Below, one piece after another: positions 12,144 through 14,213 of a DNA stretch of 14,213 nucleotides; position 1 is the stretch's first letter, and every line of letters begins with the position of its first letter. The stretch covers positions 1-14,213 of the forward strand of contig DBMH01000102.1 in the NCBI GenBank assembly GCA_002297645.1, given 5' to 3'. The translations under genes were made by a program, and so were the position numbers. Source of the stretch: Rhodanobacteraceae bacterium UBA703. Its GTDB lineage: Bacteria; Pseudomonadota; Gammaproteobacteria; Xanthomonadales; Rhodanobacteraceae. The notes under the pieces are model-generated. The model did no database searches, was not told where the DNA came from, and was given only the letters and a program-made list of their open reading frames with translations.

Positions 12144-13814
12144 TCAGGGAACGAAGGCCACGCGCAGCGCATACAGCACGGCGATCGCGACGCCGACGAA
12201 GACGGCCGCGACGACGAGGCCGGCCACCACGCGCATCGTGGTCGCACCTTCCTCGTCCGTGCGCGCGTCCGCGCCGATGCCGCGGGCCTGCTGGCCGACC
12301 CAGTCCAGGGCATGGCGCAGCGAGGCCATCGCGCTCGCCGGGCGCCGCTCGGTGCCGGCCAGTTCGCTCCGTTTCGTGTTCTCGTTGACCGTCTGGCGCG
12401 TGTTCTCGGCCAGCCCGGTGCGCCTGGCGTCGGCGCCGTCGCGCAGTCCCTTCGCCCGGGCCTGCGCTTCGGCATTGCGTGCGTCCACGAGCGTGCGGCC
12501 CTGTTGCTCGGCCGCCTGCTTCGTGAGCGCTCGATCCGTCGCGCCCGGCTCCTGGCGCTGTCTCGTCTCGGCGGGCAATTGCTGCGGATTGCGCAGTTCC
12601 TTGTCGCCGCGCGTGGCGTTCTGTTGTTGCGCGGGTTGCTGCGTCAACGTCTGCGGCTTCTCCTGCAGGGGCGCCTGGGATTGAAGACCGGTCGCCTGTG
12701 CGAACGGTGCGCCCTGCATCGCGCGTGCATCGGCTCCCTGCATCAGCTGTGCGGCCGGATTCTGCGGCTGGGCCGCCAGCGACTGTGCCGTCTGGCCGGC
12801 GAGACCGCCCAGCAGCGCCTGGGCCGCCGCAGCCTGGATTCCATCCTTCGACAGGGCGGCTTGCTGCGCGGCCTGCTGCTGGGCAGAAGTCTGCTGGGCG
12901 GAGGTCTGTTGCTGTGTTCCGGGTGGCTGGGTATTCGCCGAAGACCCCGGGGTTGCATTGCCGGGAGTCTGCGCGCCCGTATTGCGCCCATTCAGGGCAG
13001 CTTGCGGATTCGGCGCCTCCGCGGCACCGCGCGCCAGCACCGGCCCGTCGGTATGTCCCGTGAGCCCGCCACGCCCTGTGGGCTCTCCGGTCACACGGCC
13101 CATCGAATCCCCTGCTGAACCCGGGCGGGGCGACGTGATTCCGGGATCCGGGCGCGACAACGTGTTCGTGGGCGTGTGCAGGATCGTGCTGGTGGCGGGC
13201 TTGTCACCCCCCAATAGCGCCGAACCCAGTTGGGAAACGATCCTCCCGGTCTGGTCGATGATCGTGGTCAGCGGTTTCGTGGGCGAGCCCGTCTCACCAG
13301 GGTGACGACCCGTCGATTCCACCGGCGAAGCTTGGCTTTCAATGGGGTTCGTCTTCCCGGGTCCGCCGGTATCTTTGTCGCCGCCCTTTCCCGGCTTGCC
13401 TCCCTCGCCTTCGTCCGCGCGATGCCAGCTTTGTCCGGGCGGAGGGTTGTCCGGATTGGTCCCGCGATGCAGACCCTGCCCCGGGAATCCGCCGGGCGAA
13501 TTGGTTCCCTGGGCCCAGGTCTGCCCGTTGAGGGCACCCATGCCCTGATTCTGGGGGTTCGAGCCGCCAGTCCCGGTCGTGGACCCGGATCCGGCGTTCT
13601 GCGTGGAGCCGGTGTCGTCGCCCCCGCCGCCTCCATTCCCTTGGGACGGGTTCTGGGTGGATTCCCCTTCCACGTAGGATCCGCCGTCCGTGGTCAGGGG
13701 GCTGCCACCCTGGTCGGGTGCGGGCGCGCCGCCACGATCCATCGTCGTGCCGCTGGGATCGGCGTTGCCTGTCAGGAGCGTCGGGGAGCCAATGGACGGG
13801 AAACTGGTGGACAT
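12144..13814 (-). CDS. Low-complexity protein with one C-terminal membrane anchor, function unknown
   Basis: I do not recognise this 556-residue protein. Residues 1-300 are Gly/Ser/Thr/Pro/Asn-rich and look disordered (for example GNGGGGGDDTGS near 59-70), with one more structured, hydrophobic stretch at about 181-203 (PLTTIIDQTGRIVSQLGSAL). Residues 300-400 are Gln/Ala-rich, including a TSAQQ tandem repeat and a segment IQAAAAQALLGGLAGQTAQS that could be helical. Residues about 410-525 are charged and probably helical. A single hydrophobic segment (about 528-549, RVVAGLVVAAVFVGVAIAVL) ends seven residues before the C-terminus, so a tail-anchored, N-in topology is likely. No signal peptide is visible. 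The start is ATG 13814 with GGGAG 7-11 bases upstream; an ATG 41 codons earlier lacks this. Some stretches use less GC-biased codons than the neighbours (ATT, GAA, CAA, GCT near residue 160). Confidence 0.75.
   Translation of the reverse strand: MSTSFPSIGSPTLLTGNADPSGTTMDRGGAPAPDQGGSPLTTDGGSYVEGESTQNPSQGNGGGGGDDTGSTQNAGSGSTTGTGGSNPQNQGMGALNGQTWAQGTNSPGGFPGQGLHRGTNPDNPPPGQSWHRADEGEGGKPGKGGDKDTGGPGKTNPIESQASPVESTGRHPGETGSPTKPLTTIIDQTGRIVSQLGSALLGGDKPATSTILHTPTNTLSRPDPGITSPRPGSAGDSMGRVTGEPTGRGGLTGHTDGPVLARGAAEAPNPQAALNGRNTGAQTPGNATPGSSANTQPPGTQQQTSAQQTSAQQQAAQQAALSKDGIQAAAAQALLGGLAGQTAQSLAAQPQNPAAQLMQGADARAMQGAPFAQATGLQSQAPLQEKPQTLTQQPAQQQNATRGDKELRNPQQLPAETRQRQEPGATDRALTKQAAEQQGRTLVDARNAEAQARAKGLRDGADARRTGLAENTRQTVNENTKRSELAGTERRPASAMASLRHALDWVGQQARGIGADARTDEEGATTMRVVAGLVVAAVFVGVAIAVLYALRVAFVP
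12877..12906 (-). repeat. Two-unit 15-bp tandem repeat encoding TSAQQ
   Basis: Two adjacent 15-bp units (12877-12891 and 12892-12906) match at 13 of 15 positions and encode two TSAQQ pentapeptides in the Gln-rich part of the low-complexity protein. An in-frame multiple of three means copy-number change would not break the reading frame. Confidence 0.7.
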
Positions 13815-13963
13815 CTCGGACTCCCGGAAACGACGGACCCGTTTGGGCTCGAAACAGGTGAGGTATAGCCCCGGCGGGGGCGGACGGCGATTAGGGGAAA
13901 CCCGAGGTTGGTGCGCTCTCGCACGGTTTCGCCCCATCGACCCCTGTCGTGCGGACGGAATGC

Positions 13964-13987
13964 GGCCTCCCTCGGGGGAGGGAGGCC
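13964..13987 (-). terminator. Perfect 10-bp hairpin after the partial gene
   Basis: GGCCTCCCTC pairs perfectly with GAGGGAGGCC around a 4-base loop (13974-13977). The stem begins seven bases after the stop codon of the partial gene at 13995. It is the strongest simple hairpin in this part of the window and would be a good 3' end, although no T-tract follows. The remaining 149 bp to the next start (13815-13963) hold no feature I can support and no convincing promoter. Confidence 0.55.
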
Positions 13988-13994
13988 CGTGGTC

Positions 13995-14213
13995 TCATTC
14001 GCAGACCATGCCGTTCGCGCTGAACAGGCGGTCGAACTGGTTGACGCCGCTGAAGACGGGGACGGGAGCGGACAACCCGGCATTCGGCGAGAGGTTCATC
14101 TCGAGGCGGTTGCAGTGGTTGAAGGAGAAGACAGCCTTGCCCCAGCGCGTCTGCGCGTTGTTGGCGCCGAGGTAGTAGACGTCCGCATCGACGCGGATGG
14201 CGCCTTCGTCGAA
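13995..14213 (-). CDS. C-terminal 72 residues of an unidentified, probably exported protein
   Basis: An open minus-strand frame enters from the right edge and ends at TGA 13995-13997, giving 72 residues that begin FDEGAIRVDADVYYLGANNA and end FSANGMVCE. The central segment WGKAVFSFNHCNRLEMNLSP loosely recalls the beta-rich C-terminal modules with a conserved Cys-Asn pair found in secreted Xanthomonadales proteins, but I cannot name a family. Two cysteines (one in NHCNR, one near the C-terminus) could form a disulfide, suggesting periplasmic or extracellular location. The codon usage is GC-rich and the frame is clean. It is encoded upstream of, and in the same direction as, the tail-anchored low-complexity protein, 180 bp away. 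Confidence 0.65.
   Translation of the reverse strand, partial: FDEGAIRVDADVYYLGANNAQTRWGKAVFSFNHCNRLEMNLSPNAGLSAPVPVFSGVNQFDRLFSANGMVCE

Noticed and set aside
12042..13118. 358-codon plus-strand frame with Leu/Arg-rich sequence opposite the low-complexity gene
   Set aside because: The Leu/Arg-rich repeats are the complement of CAG- and GCC-type codons for Gln and Ala on the other strand. The minus-strand frame has a good ribosome binding site and a clean membrane anchor.
13815..13937. 41-codon N-terminal extension of the tail-anchored protein
   Set aside because: The extension is Arg/Pro-rich, its ATG has no clear Shine-Dalgarno, and the ATG at 13814 has a well-placed GGGAG.

Overview
The window looks like a chromosomal segment from a high-GC gammaproteobacterium, most likely of the Xanthomonadales/Lysobacterales. 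The reasons are the strong G/C preference at third codon positions, the glnA-glnK-amtB order, a PepSY gene ahead of a PhoP/PhoQ-type pair, a bacterial phenylalanine hydroxylase, and a double-hairpin intergenic repeat of the type I associate with this group. The taxonomic call is inference, because no rRNA or other marker gene is present. There is no tRNA, rRNA, CRISPR array, transposase or integrase, and no intergenic gap exceeds 300 bp.

Layout. Positions 1-2332 (+) hold the end of one gene and two GT4-type glycosyltransferases, joined by two ATGA stop/start overlaps, which is the tail of a glycan or surface-polysaccharide operon. Positions 2375-4769 (-) encode a secreted PepSY protein, an OmpR-family response regulator and a PhoQ-like histidine kinase, with a tandem operator-like repeat upstream. 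Positions 4878-8173 (-) are a nitrogen-assimilation cluster: glnA, then a double-hairpin repeat, then glnK (PII) and amtB. glnA is preceded by a consensus-quality sigma-54 promoter and two NtrC-type enhancer sites spaced 31 bp apart, on the same plan as glnAp2 of enteric bacteria. uppP (+) diverges from glnA and converges on phhA (-).

Positions 9173-11904 (-) contain a TerC/Alx-type metal exporter gene, a rhomboid protease gene and phhA, all in one orientation. The terC leader (about 11916-12090) carries a yybP-ykoY manganese riboswitch followed by an intrinsic terminator, with a sigma-70-like promoter directly upstream. Positions 12144-14213 (-) hold the least familiar material: a 556-residue low-complexity protein with one C-terminal membrane anchor, and the last 72 residues of an unrecognised protein.

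How the parts work together. Ammonium enters through AmtB, GlnK gates AmtB and signals nitrogen status, and glutamine synthetase (with a visible adenylylation tyrosine) fixes the ammonium. NtrC and sigma-54 would drive the unit under nitrogen limitation. The Mn-sensing leader would switch on the exporter, and possibly the rhomboid gene, when manganese is high. The PhoPQ-like system would respond to envelope or cation stress. The glycosyltransferases and UppP serve envelope polysaccharide synthesis and the undecaprenyl carrier cycle. The candidates for undescribed biology are the tail-anchored disordered protein and its partial upstream neighbour; the rest are well-known families with informative regulatory DNA.
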